This document shows positions 8,840 to 17,016 of a stretch of DNA of 46,889 nucleotides, one piece after another (the stretch's first letter is position 1; each line of letters begins with the position of its first letter). A program made the translations under genes and the position numbers. Under the pieces are notes generated by a model. That model was not told the DNA's origin. It was given only the letters and a program-made list of their open reading frames with translations, and ran no database searches. Origin of the DNA: an uncultured Erysipelotrichaceae bacterium (GTDB taxonomy: Bacteria > Bacillota_I > Bacilli_A > RF39 > UBA660); the NCBI GenBank assembly GCA_902783315.1, contig CACZQK010000012.1, positions 1 through 46,889 of the forward strand, read 5' to 3'.

Positions 8840-8868
8840 ATTATACACGAATTTATTTTTTCTTTCAA
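8840..8868 (-). promoter_or_regulatory. Promoter of noc
   Basis: Minus-strand TTGAAA (8868-8863), 17-bp spacer, TATAAT (8845-8840). This is a near-consensus sigma-A promoter about 45 bp upstream of the noc start, which has AGGGG as its ribosome binding site. Confidence 0.85.
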
Positions 8869-8870
8869 CT

Positions 8871-8907
8871 AAAAAAATATGTAATACTGCATATTTTATT
8901 ACATATT
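8871..8907 (-). terminator. Intrinsic terminator after rsmG
   Basis: Minus-strand AATATGTAATA and TATTACATATT form a perfect 11-bp stem around a 10-base loop, followed by a run of T residues. It ends the mnmE-mnmG-rsmG run. Confidence 0.88.
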
Positions 8908-9534
8908 CTTTATTATTACTAAACTTCTATCACTTTCTTCAACAGGAAGTTTAAACTTATTTACCTTTAATATTCTATATTTCTTAGAAATGTTTTTTTT
9001 CACAATATCTGTCAATTCATCATCAATATTTCCTTTCATCGCAACAAAAATCCCATCTTTTTCTACTAAATGCATTGTATAATTTAATAATTTTTCAATA
9101 TTTGCTACAGCACGGGATGTGACAAGTTCAAACTTTCCTTGATAATCTTCTCCTCTAGTATGAATAGCTACGATATCTTTTAATTCTAGTTTACTTATGA
9201 TTTCATTTAAATAGTTTACTCTTTTTTGAAGAGAATCAATTAAAGTTATTCTAATATTTGGAAAAACTATTTTTAAAACAATCCCAGGAAACCCTGCTCC
9301 CGTTCCTACATCACATAAAGTTCTTATTTTTTTTAAGTCTATTACTTTATTTAGTGTTAGGCTGTCATAAAAATGTTTTAAGTAAACATCTGTCTCTTCT
9401 GTGATTCTTGTTAAATTTATTTTTTCATTCCACTCAAGCATTAATTTATAAAATCTGTCTAACTGTTTTTGCTGCTTTTCTGTTAAAGTAATATTTATTT
9501 TTTGACATTCTTCTAAGAATTTTTCTTTATTCAT
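8899..9534 (-). CDS. rsmG: 16S rRNA (guanine-N7)-methyltransferase RsmG (GidB)
   Basis: A SAM-dependent enzyme that methylates N7 of a guanine in the 530 loop of 16S rRNA (G527, E. coli numbering); loss gives low-level streptomycin resistance in several species. The 211-residue product shows LDRFYKLMLEWNEKINLTRIT, HFYDSL, the SAM-binding CDVGTGAGFPGIVLKI and VTSRAVANIEKLL, all standard for RsmG. The ATG at 9534 is preferred because AAGGAG lies ten bases upstream; an ATG three codons earlier sits too close to the same site. The gene overlaps the end of mnmG by eight bases, so it is co-translated with it, as in most Firmicutes. Confidence 0.96.
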   Translation of the reverse strand: MNKEKFLEECQKINITLTEKQQKQLDRFYKLMLEWNEKINLTRITEETDVYLKHFYDSLTLNKVIDLKKIRTLCDVGTGAGFPGIVLKIVFPNIRITLIDSLQKRVNYLNEIISKLELKDIVAIHTRGEDYQGKFELVTSRAVANIEKLLNYTMHLVEKDGIFVAMKGNIDDELTDIVKKNISKKYRILKVNKFKLPVEESDRSLVIIKNM

Positions 9535-11395
9535 TTTTTCCATACTCCTTTTTCAGATATATTGAGAGGATAGAAATATCTGATGGATTTACTCCACTTA
9601 TTCTTATTGCTTGAGCTATTGTCTCTGGCTCTACTTCTTTTAATTTTTGTCTTGCTTCCGAAGCAATATTTTTTATTTTATCATAATCAATATCCTTTGG
9701 AATTTGTTTTTTTTCTAGTTTTAACATTTTTTCTGCCTCTTTATAGGATTTAGCAATATAACCTTCATATTTTAAATAAATTTCTACTTGCTCTTTTACG
9801 TCTTCTTCATATGGTAATTTTATAAAGTTTTCTAAAAATTCTATGGTTATTTCTGGTCTTTTTAATAAATTTTCTAGTGTCATTGTTGTCTTTGGTACTT
9901 GAATATTTTTTTTCATAAATTCTTTTTCAACTTCGTTTGTCATCTTTAATTTGTTTTCTTTTAGCCAATTTAAGCATTCTTTTATAGATTTTTCTTTTTT
10001 ATTCAGACGTTTTATTCTTTCTTCATCAATTAACCCTACTTCATAACCATGCTTTCTTAATCTTAAATCGGCATTATCACTTCTAAGAAGCAATCTAAAT
10101 TCAGCTCTACTAGTTAATAATCTATATGGATCTCTAATTCCTTTTGTTATTAAATCATCTATTAACACGCCAATATAGGCTTCATTTCTTTTTAATATTA
10201 AGGGTTTTTTTCCTTCTAATTTTAAGGATGCATTAATTCCTGCCATTAATCCTTGACAAGCTGCTTCTTCATAACCACTTGTTCCATTTATTTGTCCTGC
10301 AGTAAATAAGTTTTTTAATATTTTAGTTTCTAAGGATGCCTTTAATTGAGTGGGATATATGGCATCATACTCTATCGCATAGCCATACTTTAATATTTTA
10401 GCATTTTCAAATCCTGGTAAGCTATGTACCATCTTTTCCTGAATATCTTTTGGCATTGATGTTGAAAAGCCTTGTAGATACATATCATCATAATATTTGC
10501 TTTCTGGTTCTATGAATAATTGATGCCTTTCTTTATCTTTAAAGCGAACCACTTTATCTTCTATTGATGGACAGTATCTTGGGCCAATTCCTTTAATATC
10601 ATCTAATGCTCCATACATGCTTGATTTGCTTAGGTTATCCATAATTATTTTATGTGTTTCTTCCGTCGTATAGGTCAAATAACATGGCATTTGATCTTCT
10701 ATTTTATATTGTGGTTCTAAATCAAAACTAAATGTTAAATATTTATCATCGCCTGGTTCCATTTTTGTTCTAGAAAAATCAATTGATTTTCTATCAATTC
10801 TTTGTGGTGTTCCTGTTTTTAATCTCTTTATTTCAAAACCATATTCTTTTAATTTGTCACTTAAATGATTAGATGGCCTTTCTCCATGCGGTCCTTGTCT
10901 TGTTCTAGTATTTCCTAATAAGATATCTGCTTTTAAATAAGTTCCTGTTGTTAAAATTACAATTTTAGATTCAATTTTTAAGCCATTTTCAAGAATTACT
11001 CCAGCTACTTCTTTATCTTTAATAATTAAGTCTTCAACCATTGCTTCCTTAATTGTTAAATTATCTAATTGATTTAAAATTTTTAGCATTTCTTTTGGAT
11101 AAGTTATTTTATCTCCCTGAGCTCTTAATGATTGTACTGCTGGTCCTTTGCCCTTATTTAACATTTTTATTTGAAGATGAGTTTTATCGGCAACTTTTCC
11201 CATTATTCCACCTAGAGCATCTATTTCTCTTACAACAATTCCTTTAGCACTTCCGCCAATATGAGGATTGCATGGCATATCTGCAATATTTTTAATATTA
11301 CTTGTAATTAGTAAAGTTTTATGTCCTTTATAAGCACTAGCGTAAGCTGCTTCACAGCCAGCATGACCTCCTCCTACTACTATAATATCTACCAT
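9527..11395 (-). CDS. mnmG: tRNA uridine-5-carboxymethylaminomethyl modification enzyme MnmG (GidA)
   Basis: The FAD-binding partner of MnmE. Together they build the cmnm5 group on wobble uridine 34 of several tRNAs using methylene-tetrahydrofolate. The 622-residue product begins MVDIIVVGGGHAGCEAA, a Rossmann FAD motif (GGGHAG near 8-13), and continues with NPHIGGSAKGIVVREIDALGG, QMLNKGKGPAVQSLRAQGDK, LKTGTPQRI, GQINGTSGYEEAACQGLMAGINA and SRAEFRLLLRSDNADLRL. The helical C-terminal domain ends near the usual length. The start at 11395 has AGGTGAG just upstream. A longer reading from 11425 would overlap mnmE and add ten residues not usual for the family. It lies between mnmE and rsmG. Confidence 0.97.
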   Translation of the reverse strand: MVDIIVVGGGHAGCEAAYASAYKGHKTLLITSNIKNIADMPCNPHIGGSAKGIVVREIDALGGIMGKVADKTHLQIKMLNKGKGPAVQSLRAQGDKITYPKEMLKILNQLDNLTIKEAMVEDLIIKDKEVAGVILENGLKIESKIVILTTGTYLKADILLGNTRTRQGPHGERPSNHLSDKLKEYGFEIKRLKTGTPQRIDRKSIDFSRTKMEPGDDKYLTFSFDLEPQYKIEDQMPCYLTYTTEETHKIIMDNLSKSSMYGALDDIKGIGPRYCPSIEDKVVRFKDKERHQLFIEPESKYYDDMYLQGFSTSMPKDIQEKMVHSLPGFENAKILKYGYAIEYDAIYPTQLKASLETKILKNLFTAGQINGTSGYEEAACQGLMAGINASLKLEGKKPLILKRNEAYIGVLIDDLITKGIRDPYRLLTSRAEFRLLLRSDNADLRLRKHGYEVGLIDEERIKRLNKKEKSIKECLNWLKENKLKMTNEVEKEFMKKNIQVPKTTMTLENLLKRPEITIEFLENFIKLPYEEDVKEQVEIYLKYEGYIAKSYKEAEKMLKLEKKQIPKDIDYDKIKNIASEARQKLKEVEPETIAQAIRISGVNPSDISILSIYLKKEYGKNE

Positions 11396-11409
11396 TTTCT
11401 CACCTACTT

Positions 11410-12774
11410 TTATTTTCCTAAACAAAATCTTTTAAACATTTCATCTAATAATTCTTCTTCATAAGTTGTACCATTAATTGTTCCTAGCTCTTCCCAAATA
11501 TTTTTTATATCTAATTCAATCATATCAATTGGTATATTTTCTTTTAATGACTTTTCAATATCTTTTATTCTTTTTAAACATCTTTTTAAAACACTGATAC
11601 TTCTTGAATTGCTTAGGTATGTTGGATCTTTTGTTTTCAATTCATTTAATTTGAATAATTCAACTATTTTGGCTTTTAATTCATCAATTCCTTGATTATT
11701 TATAATACTTAAGTTAATTATTTTATTTTTATCTATATTTAGTTTTGAAATATCTAATTTAGTTTCTAAATCATTTTTATTTATTAATATTAAATATTTT
11801 TTATTTCTTATCTTTTTTAGAAGCTCTTTTATATCTTTTGATAAGCTTTCATTATTACTAAGCATTAGTAATATTAAATCTGCTTCTTCAATGGTTTTTA
11901 GACTTTTTTCTACTCCAATAGCTTCTATCATATCTTCCGTTTCTCTTATTCCAGCAGTATCAATTATATTTAATAAAATTCCATTAATTGATATTTGTCC
12001 TTCTACAATATCCCTTGTCGTCCCTGCAATATTAGTAACAATGGCTTTATCTTCCTGTAATAAAGCGTTTAAAAGAGAACTTTTACCAACATTTGGTTTT
12101 CCAATAATACATGTTTTGATTCCTTCCTTAATAATTTTTCCATTTTCAGATTCAGCTAATATTTTTCCTATTTTTTCTTTTAATTTTTTTATTTTTGGGA
12201 TTAATACTTCGTTTGTAATAATATCTACATCATCATATTCTGGGTAATCCATGTTTACATTAATATTACTTATAATCTGAATCATATCACTTCGTAATTC
12301 ATTAATTAAGTCTGATGTTTTTCCTGATATTTGATTGATTGCCATTTTTCTTTGAGTATCTGTTTTTGATTGGATCATATCCATGACAGCTTCTGCTTCT
12401 AATAAATCAATTCTTCCATTTAAAAAAGCTCTTTTGGTAAATTCACCTGGCTCAGCCAATCGACAGCCATTCTCCAGTAATAATTCTAACACTTTATTGG
12501 TTGGTGAAATGCCTCCGTGAGTATTTATTTCCACAACGTCTTCTGTTGTGAAGGTTTTTGGGCTTTTCATAACTGATACTAAGACTTCATCAATATTATT
12601 ATTGTTAGTATCTTTAATATGTCCATAATGAATTGTATGGGTTTTTACTGTATTTAAATCTTTTCCTTTAAAAAGTTTATTTACTATCTTTATCGCTTGA
12701 TTTCCACTAACACGAATTACAGAAATTGCTCCTACTCCTTGACTGGTTGCAATAGCACAAATAGTATCATTCAT
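11410..12774 (-). CDS. mnmE: tRNA modification GTPase MnmE (TrmE)
   Basis: A potassium-activated GTPase that works with MnmG on wobble uridine 34. The 454-residue protein has the N-terminal folate-binding domain beginning MNDTICAIATSQGVGAISVIRVSG, a helical domain, an inserted G domain with P-loop GKPNVGKSS near residues 220-228, GTTRDIVEG (switch, near 248), DTAG near 268 and NKND near 333, and the C-terminal FCLGK whose cysteine is a family hallmark. AGGAGGG lies seven bases before the ATG. An extended -10 stands about 30 bp upstream, so it leads the mnmE-mnmG-rsmG operon. Confidence 0.98.
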   Translation of the reverse strand: MNDTICAIATSQGVGAISVIRVSGNQAIKIVNKLFKGKDLNTVKTHTIHYGHIKDTNNNNIDEVLVSVMKSPKTFTTEDVVEINTHGGISPTNKVLELLLENGCRLAEPGEFTKRAFLNGRIDLLEAEAVMDMIQSKTDTQRKMAINQISGKTSDLINELRSDMIQIISNINVNMDYPEYDDVDIITNEVLIPKIKKLKEKIGKILAESENGKIIKEGIKTCIIGKPNVGKSSLLNALLQEDKAIVTNIAGTTRDIVEGQISINGILLNIIDTAGIRETEDMIEAIGVEKSLKTIEEADLILLMLSNNESLSKDIKELLKKIRNKKYLILINKNDLETKLDISKLNIDKNKIINLSIINNQGIDELKAKIVELFKLNELKTKDPTYLSNSRSISVLKRCLKRIKDIEKSLKENIPIDMIELDIKNIWEELGTINGTTYEEELLDEMFKRFCLGK

Positions 12775-12800
12775 GATATTCCCTCCTTTTTTCTGCTAGT

Positions 12801-12809
12801 ATTATATCA
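12801..12809 (-). promoter_or_regulatory. Extended -10 promoter element of mnmE
   Basis: Minus-strand TGATATAAT (TGnTATAAT, 12809-12801). No good -35 hexamer is seen, as expected for extended -10 promoters. It lies just after the jag terminator. Confidence 0.6.
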
Positions 12810-12823
12810 TATTTTTTAAAATA

Positions 12824-12862
12824 AAAACTGATAAATAGAAATAAGTTCTAAATATCAGTTTT
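12824..12862 (-). terminator. Intrinsic terminator after jag
   Basis: Minus-strand AAAACTGATATTTAGAA and TTCTATTTATCAGTTTT form a 17-bp stem (one mismatch) followed by a T-rich tract. It ends the rpmH-rnpA-yidC-jag run. Confidence 0.85.
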
Positions 12863-12866
12863 ACTA

Positions 12867-13514
12867 TTAATTTTCTAAATCTGTCTTTTTTTCTGATTTT
12901 CCTTCTTCTTTTGGCTTAATCACTATATAACGATTAGGTTCTTCCCCTTCACTTTCTGTATAAACTTTTTTGTTATTTGTTAGAATATTGTGAATAATTC
13001 TTCTTTCATACGAATTCATTGAATCAAGCTTTGCCTCTACTTTTGTTTGTGCTACTTCTCTAGCAATATTTTTTGCTAATCGTTCTAGAGTTTTTTCTCT
13101 TTTTTCTTTATATTCATTTACATCTATCATAAATTTATAGCTTTTTCCTAATTCAGCATTCAAATATCCATTAACTATAGTTGATAATGCTTTTAAGTTT
13201 TTTCCATTCTTTCCAATTAATAAAGCATCATTATCTGAAAAGATAATATATTTAGGAATTTCTTCTTTGTTTTTTACTTCGATTTTCACTGTATATCCCA
13301 TTGCTCTTAAAAGCTTTATTAAGAATTCTTTAATATCTTTAACAATTTCTCTTTTTTCGATTACTTCTATTTCTACTTTTTTACTTTTGAATAAGCCGCC
13401 TTTTGTTGTTTCTAGTTCTTTTATAATTAAATTACTCTCTATTTCTTGTAAATCTTCTTTTGCTACTTGAATGGCTTCTTCTTTTGTTTTACCAATATAA
13501 TTATGCTTTTCCAT
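12867..13514 (-). CDS. jag: RNA-binding protein KhpB / Jag (SpoIIIJ-associated)
   Basis: A cytosolic RNA-binding protein encoded beside yidC in most Firmicutes; in streptococci it works with KhpA in cell-elongation control. The 215-residue product has an N-terminal Jag_N domain (GKTKEEAIQVAKEDL near 8-22, with KKVEIEV), a KH domain with ALLIGKNGKNLKALSTIVNGYLN near 95-117, and an R3H domain carrying LDSMNSYERRIIHNIL near 165-180. The tail is charged and probably disordered. Its start overlaps the end of yidC by 14 bases, which implies translational coupling. It is expressed from the rpmH promoter or from within the yidC region. Confidence 0.95.
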   Translation of the reverse strand: MEKHNYIGKTKEEAIQVAKEDLQEIESNLIIKELETTKGGLFKSKKVEIEVIEKREIVKDIKEFLIKLLRAMGYTVKIEVKNKEEIPKYIIFSDNDALLIGKNGKNLKALSTIVNGYLNAELGKSYKFMIDVNEYKEKREKTLERLAKNIAREVAQTKVEAKLDSMNSYERRIIHNILTNNKKVYTESEGEEPNRYIVIKPKEEGKSEKKTDLEN

Positions 13515-14436
13515 GTACTTCCTTACTCCTTTTAACTAATATATTTTGTACTATTGTAAATAGGTTTGATGTTACCCAATATATTCCTAATCCCGTAGGC
13601 ATAAAGATTGCAGTAATAATTATCATTATAGACATCATTGTTGGCATCATTTTCATTGTTGGATCATCTTGATTTGTTGATGTATTCATTTTGAATGAGA
13701 AATATGTTGTTCCGGCAATTAAAATCATCAATATTATATAAGAATAGAAAGTAGGGGATGTTATTCCAACAGAGGGGGTAGTACCTAATTGTAAGCCTAA
13801 GAATTTATCTTCAAAAATCACAGGAACTCTTTGTACAGCTTCGAAAAAGGCTATAAAGATAGGTAGTTGTAAGAGAGCAAATAGGCAACCCGACATTGGA
13901 TTAATTCCATACTTTTTATAAACAGCCATCATTTCTTGGTTTTGTTTAATCATAGATTCTTGATCTTTTTTATTTTCATATTTTTTTTGAATTCTATTTA
14001 GTTCAGGTTGGGCTTTTTTGATAATTTCTGACTGCATAGCTGTTTTTTTTGTAATTGGGAAGGCTATGAGTCTAATTGCTAAACTTATTAAAATTACTGA
14101 AACACCATAATTTCCAATAAGAATACCAACTTGTATTAGTATAAATGCTAACGGTTTTACAAAAATGCTTGCCCATAGCCCTTCGTATTTTCCAGAAGTT
14201 ATTTTAAATTCTTTACATTCTGGTAATTTGTCTACATTTACTTTATTTTTTTTATAAATTTTTGTTGTATATTCTTTTGTTGGCTTGCAAAGAATATTCT
14301 TGGTTAATGTTTGCCCAGTTTTGTTGTTTTTTACAATTTTATTATTGCTATCTGTAAGATTTTTGGTACATCCTGTTGTAAAAATAACTAATAATAAGAT
14401 TAATATTATTTTTAATTTTGTGTTTTTATTTTTCAT
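13501..14436 (-). CDS. yidC: Membrane protein insertase YidC (SpoIIIJ/OxaA type)
   Basis: A membrane insertase that integrates and folds proteins alone or with SecYEG. The 311-residue protein starts with a lipoprotein signal peptide (KLKIILILLLVIFTTGCTK; lipobox FTTGC with the cysteine near residue 23). The 60KD_IMP domain follows with membrane segments near 95-130, 180-205 and 225-300. The positively charged Arg in LAIRLIAFPITKKTAMQ near 122-138 matches the conserved groove arginine. AVYKKYGINPMSGCLFALLQLPIFIAFFEAVQRVP is diagnostic. The start codon overlaps the rnpA stop (TAATG). In B. subtilis the orthologue SpoIIIJ is also needed for forespore development. Confidence 0.96.
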   Translation of the reverse strand: MKNKNTKLKIILILLLVIFTTGCTKNLTDSNNKIVKNNKTGQTLTKNILCKPTKEYTTKIYKKNKVNVDKLPECKEFKITSGKYEGLWASIFVKPLAFILIQVGILIGNYGVSVILISLAIRLIAFPITKKTAMQSEIIKKAQPELNRIQKKYENKKDQESMIKQNQEMMAVYKKYGINPMSGCLFALLQLPIFIAFFEAVQRVPVIFEDKFLGLQLGTTPSVGITSPTFYSYIILMILIAGTTYFSFKMNTSTNQDDPTMKMMPTMMSIMIIITAIFMPTGLGIYWVTSNLFTIVQNILVKRSKEVHGKA

Positions 14437-14777
14437 TAATTTTTGATTCCTTTCATTTTTTGATTCATTAGAGTAAAAAAACTATTTTGAAGCACTTCAT
14501 ATTTTTGATTAATTGCCTCTTTTCTTAATATTATAATATAATCCTCATTATTTATATACTTTTTTTTATAATTATCTATAATAGCTCTTAATTTTCTTTT
14601 ATATTTATTTCGAAATACAGCATTTCCTAATTTTTTACTTACTGATATTCCATACCGATCATATAATAAATTATTTTTTTGATAATGAATCACATAATAC
14701 TTGTTTTTTATGCAAGTACCATTTTTTATAATAGAGTCAAACTCTCGTGTGCTTTTTACTATAAATTTCTTTTTCAT
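14436..14777 (-). CDS. rnpA: Ribonuclease P protein component
   Basis: A basic protein that partners RNase P RNA in 5' tRNA maturation. The 113-residue product contains YGISVSKKLGNAVFRNKYKRKLRAII (residues 43-68), with the family signature RNKYKRKLR (the RNR motif) in the central RNA-binding helix. Size is normal. It lies 50 bp downstream of rpmH, after a hairpin that probably attenuates transcription, so it would be made in lower amounts than L34. Confidence 0.96.
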   Translation of the reverse strand: MKKKFIVKSTREFDSIIKNGTCIKNKYYVIHYQKNNLLYDRYGISVSKKLGNAVFRNKYKRKLRAIIDNYKKKYINNEDYIIILRKEAINQKYEVLQNSFFTLMNQKMKGIKN

Positions 14778-14798
14778 ACTTTATCATTCCTTTAAAGT

Positions 14799-14823
14799 AA
14801 AAAACCACTGTTGCAGCAGCGGT
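14799..14823 (-). terminator. Terminator/attenuator between rpmH and rnpA
   Basis: Minus-strand ACCGCTG, a six-base loop and CAGTGGT (one G-U pair) followed by TTTTTT. It is the only GC-rich hairpin nearby and probably reduces read-through from the strong rpmH promoter. Confidence 0.8.
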
Positions 14824-14827
14824 ATTT

Positions 14828-14950
14828 TTATTTACAAAGACTTTTACGTCCTTTGCGACGACGACGATTTAAAATATTAGTTTTTTTACGAGCAAAAAAA
14901 CCTAATCTTTTTGATTTTTTACGATTATTTGGTTGATATGTTCTTTTCAT
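14828..14950 (-). CDS. rpmH: 50S ribosomal protein L34
   Basis: A very basic 40-residue ribosomal protein: MKRTYQPNNRKKSKRLGFFARKK at the start and RRRRKGRKSLCK at the end are the family's invariant parts. It is about four residues shorter than the usual 44, the deletion falling in the loop between the two conserved parts. The start at 14950 has GGAGGTGG about five bases upstream; a longer reading from 15010 would run through the promoter. It is the first gene left of the origin, as in nearly all Firmicutes. Confidence 0.97.
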   Translation of the reverse strand: MKRTYQPNNRKKSKRLGFFARKKTNILNRRRRKGRKSLCK

Positions 14951-14980
14951 TATTCCACCTCCAGACACAAAATCTACATT

Positions 14981-15010
14981 ATTATAATAATAATTTTTGA
15001 TTTTTGTCAA
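14981..15010 (-). promoter_or_regulatory. Consensus promoter of rpmH
   Basis: Minus-strand TTGACA (15010-15005), 18-bp spacer, TATAAT (14986-14981). Both hexamers are perfect, consistent with strong expression of a ribosomal protein gene and of the rnpA-yidC-jag genes behind it. Confidence 0.9.
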
Positions 15011-15506
15011 TTAAAACTTACTTTTTTAGGCAAAATAAGAGATTATTATTTAAAAAAAGAAAAAATTTAACATATTTTATCCGTGAACTTTTAAGATGCT
15101 TTATATTTTTCTATAGGATAGATTGTTGGATGACAAATGAAGATAAAGATGAAAATATATTATTTGTAGCAAAGAAAAAAAATTTTTCGTGAGAAAATTA
15201 TAAATTTTATATTGTTAGTGAGAGTTGTACACTTTTATCAAAAAAGGAAAAGAATATTACTAATTTTAGATAATATTTTTTATTTCACAATTTCCACAGA
15301 GTTATGGAAAACTGTTTTATTCATGTTTATAAAAAATCTGTGGAAACTGTGGAAAATTTATTTTATTCCTTATATTATAAGACTTTATCGGTGGAAAAAA
15401 CTGTGATTTTTTTGTGGAAATTAATTTTTAAAGAAAACTTGTTTATTTTTTCCATAAATTCATGTAGAATATTTTTTGTTAACAAATCTTGCGGGGAGAT
15501 GGTAGA
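15011..15506 (+). other. oriC: Replication origin region (oriC), rpmH-dnaA intergenic part
   Basis: This 496-bp gene-free, very AT-rich stretch between divergent rpmH and dnaA holds a cluster of DnaA boxes of the form TTTTCCACA or close variants: 15290-15298 (ATTTCCACA), 15339-15347 and 15348-15356 (reverse GTTTCCACA and TTTTCCACA, back to back), 15390-15398, and 15413-15421 (reverse ATTTCCACA). TATTTCACA at 15281-15289 is a weaker match. The A/T-only stretch at about 15421-15480, next to dnaA, is the likely unwinding element. The first 170 bp contain no boxes that I can see, and the dnaA promoter could not be fixed with confidence. Confidence 0.88.
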
Positions 15507-16883
15507 ATGAATGTAGACATTTTCTGGTCTAAAATTTTAAGTCAAATAAAAGATGAACTAACTTCTCTTTCGTATAATACGTGGTTTTCTGACACTAAAT
15601 TGTATAAGTTAGAAGATGGTAAAGCTTATATTATTGTTCCTATGCCTATCCATAAGAAACATTTAATAGACAATTATGCAGATTTAATTCATTCTAAATT
15701 ATTGAATATAACAAATTCACATTATGAATTAATTCTATTATTAAAGGAAGAAATTGAAATAGAAGAAAAGAAAGAAGATGATAGAAAAGAAAGAATTCTA
15801 GAAAAAAGTGCTTCTTCAAATAATAATGTCAATAATAATTTAAATAAGAAATATGTTTTTGATAATTTTATCGTTGGAAACAGTAATAAATTTGCACAGG
15901 CAGCGGCTCTTTCTGTAGCTGAGAATCCCGGTAATATGTACAATCCACTTTTCTTATATGGAAATAGTGGACTTGGAAAAACACACTTGATGCATGCTAT
16001 TGGTAATTATATCGTGGAAAACACTAATAAAAAGGTGTTGTATGTTACAAGTGAACAATTTAGACAAGATTTTGTAAAAGCTAATAGAAGAGATGATAGT
16101 GGAACAAATTTTAATTATATTGATTTTTTTAAAGATAAATATAGAAATATTGATGTCTTATTAATTGATGATATTCAATTTTTAGGAGGGGCTGCTCAAT
16201 CTCAGCAAGAATTTTTTCATACATTTAATAATTTATATAATGACAGTAAGCAAATTATTATTTCTTCAGATCGCTCTCCTGATGATTTGAAACTGCTTGA
16301 AGATAGACTGCGAACGCGATTTTGTTGGGGACTAACTGTTAATATTTTTCCTCCAGAGTTTTCTCTTAGGACTGAAATACTTAAGAAAAAAATTATTGCA
16401 GGGAATTTTGAACAAGATATTCCAGATGATGTTATTGAATATATAGCCTCTAATATAGGGCCTGATGTAAGGCAATTAGAAGGATCTATTACTAGATTAT
16501 TGGCTTATTCTGCTATAATGGGAGGAGAAAAGATCACATTAGATTTAGCAATAGAAGCTTTAAAAGATTTTATTAGTAAAGGTTTTGGGGAAAAGAATGA
16601 TATTCATAGAATTCAAAAAATAGTTTCTGAATATTTTCAAATATCAGTAGAAGATATTCGAAGTAAAAAAAGAAGCTCAAATATTTCATTTCCTCGACAA
16701 ATTGCGATGTATCTGTGCCGAACAATTACTGGTGAGTCTTTTCCTAAAATAGGGACAGAATTTGGTGGAAAGGATCATTCAACTGTGATGCATTCTGTTG
16801 AAAAAATAGAAAATGAAATTAGAGAAAATAAAGATTTGGCTAATATTATTGAAAAATTAAAGAAAGATATAGGAGTTGTGTAA
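15507..16883 (+). CDS. dnaA: Chromosomal replication initiator protein DnaA
   Basis: An AAA+ ATPase that binds DnaA boxes, melts the origin and loads the helicase. The 458-residue protein has domain I (IFWSKILSQIKDELTSLSYNTWFSDTKLY), an Asn/Glu/Lys-rich domain II linker near 85-113, domain III with Walker A GNSGLGKTHLMHAIG near 152-166, Walker B VLLIDDIQFLGG and the arginine-finger region LRTRFCWGL. Domain IV carries the DNA-binding signature RQIAMYLCRTITGESFPKIGTEFGGKDHSTVMHS. The start at 15507 is chosen because GGGGAG lies eight bases upstream; a TTG six codons earlier falls inside that ribosome binding site. DnaA boxes on both sides of the gene suggest autoregulation as well as initiation. 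Confidence 0.99.
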   Translation: MNVDIFWSKILSQIKDELTSLSYNTWFSDTKLYKLEDGKAYIIVPMPIHKKHLIDNYADLIHSKLLNITNSHYELILLLKEEIEIEEKKEDDRKERILEKSASSNNNVNNNLNKKYVFDNFIVGNSNKFAQAAALSVAENPGNMYNPLFLYGNSGLGKTHLMHAIGNYIVENTNKKVLYVTSEQFRQDFVKANRRDDSGTNFNYIDFFKDKYRNIDVLLIDDIQFLGGAAQSQQEFFHTFNNLYNDSKQIIISSDRSPDDLKLLEDRLRTRFCWGLTVNIFPPEFSLRTEILKKKIIAGNFEQDIPDDVIEYIASNIGPDVRQLEGSITRLLAYSAIMGGEKITLDLAIEALKDFISKGFGEKNDIHRIQKIVSEYFQISVEDIRSKKRSSNISFPRQIAMYLCRTITGESFPKIGTEFGGKDHSTVMHSVEKIENEIRENKDLANIIEKLKKDIGVV

Positions 16884-16904
16884 AAATGTGACTTTTTTAA
16901 ACAG

Positions 16905-16976
16905 TTTTCCACATTCATATATTAATTAAATTTTTGATAAATAAAGTCAAAAACAATTATTTAAACTTTTTCCACA
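16905..16976 (+). promoter_or_regulatory. Second DnaA-box cluster, dnaA-dnaN intergenic
   Basis: Two perfect direct copies of TTTTCCACA at 16905-16913 and 16968-16976 lie in the 133-bp AT-rich gap between dnaA and dnaN. With the upstream cluster this gives the bipartite origin layout known from B. subtilis, where boxes flank dnaA. No terminator is seen after dnaA, so dnaN may be read from the dnaA transcript. Confidence 0.85.
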
Positions 16977-17016
16977 TTAATAATAAAAATATAGAAATAG
17001 AAAGAAGGAATTATAA

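Noticed and set aside
15004-15192. A 62-residue plus-strand frame in the origin region
   Set aside because: It starts with TTG without a ribosome binding site, overlaps the rpmH promoter, and looks like chance coding in AT-rich DNA.
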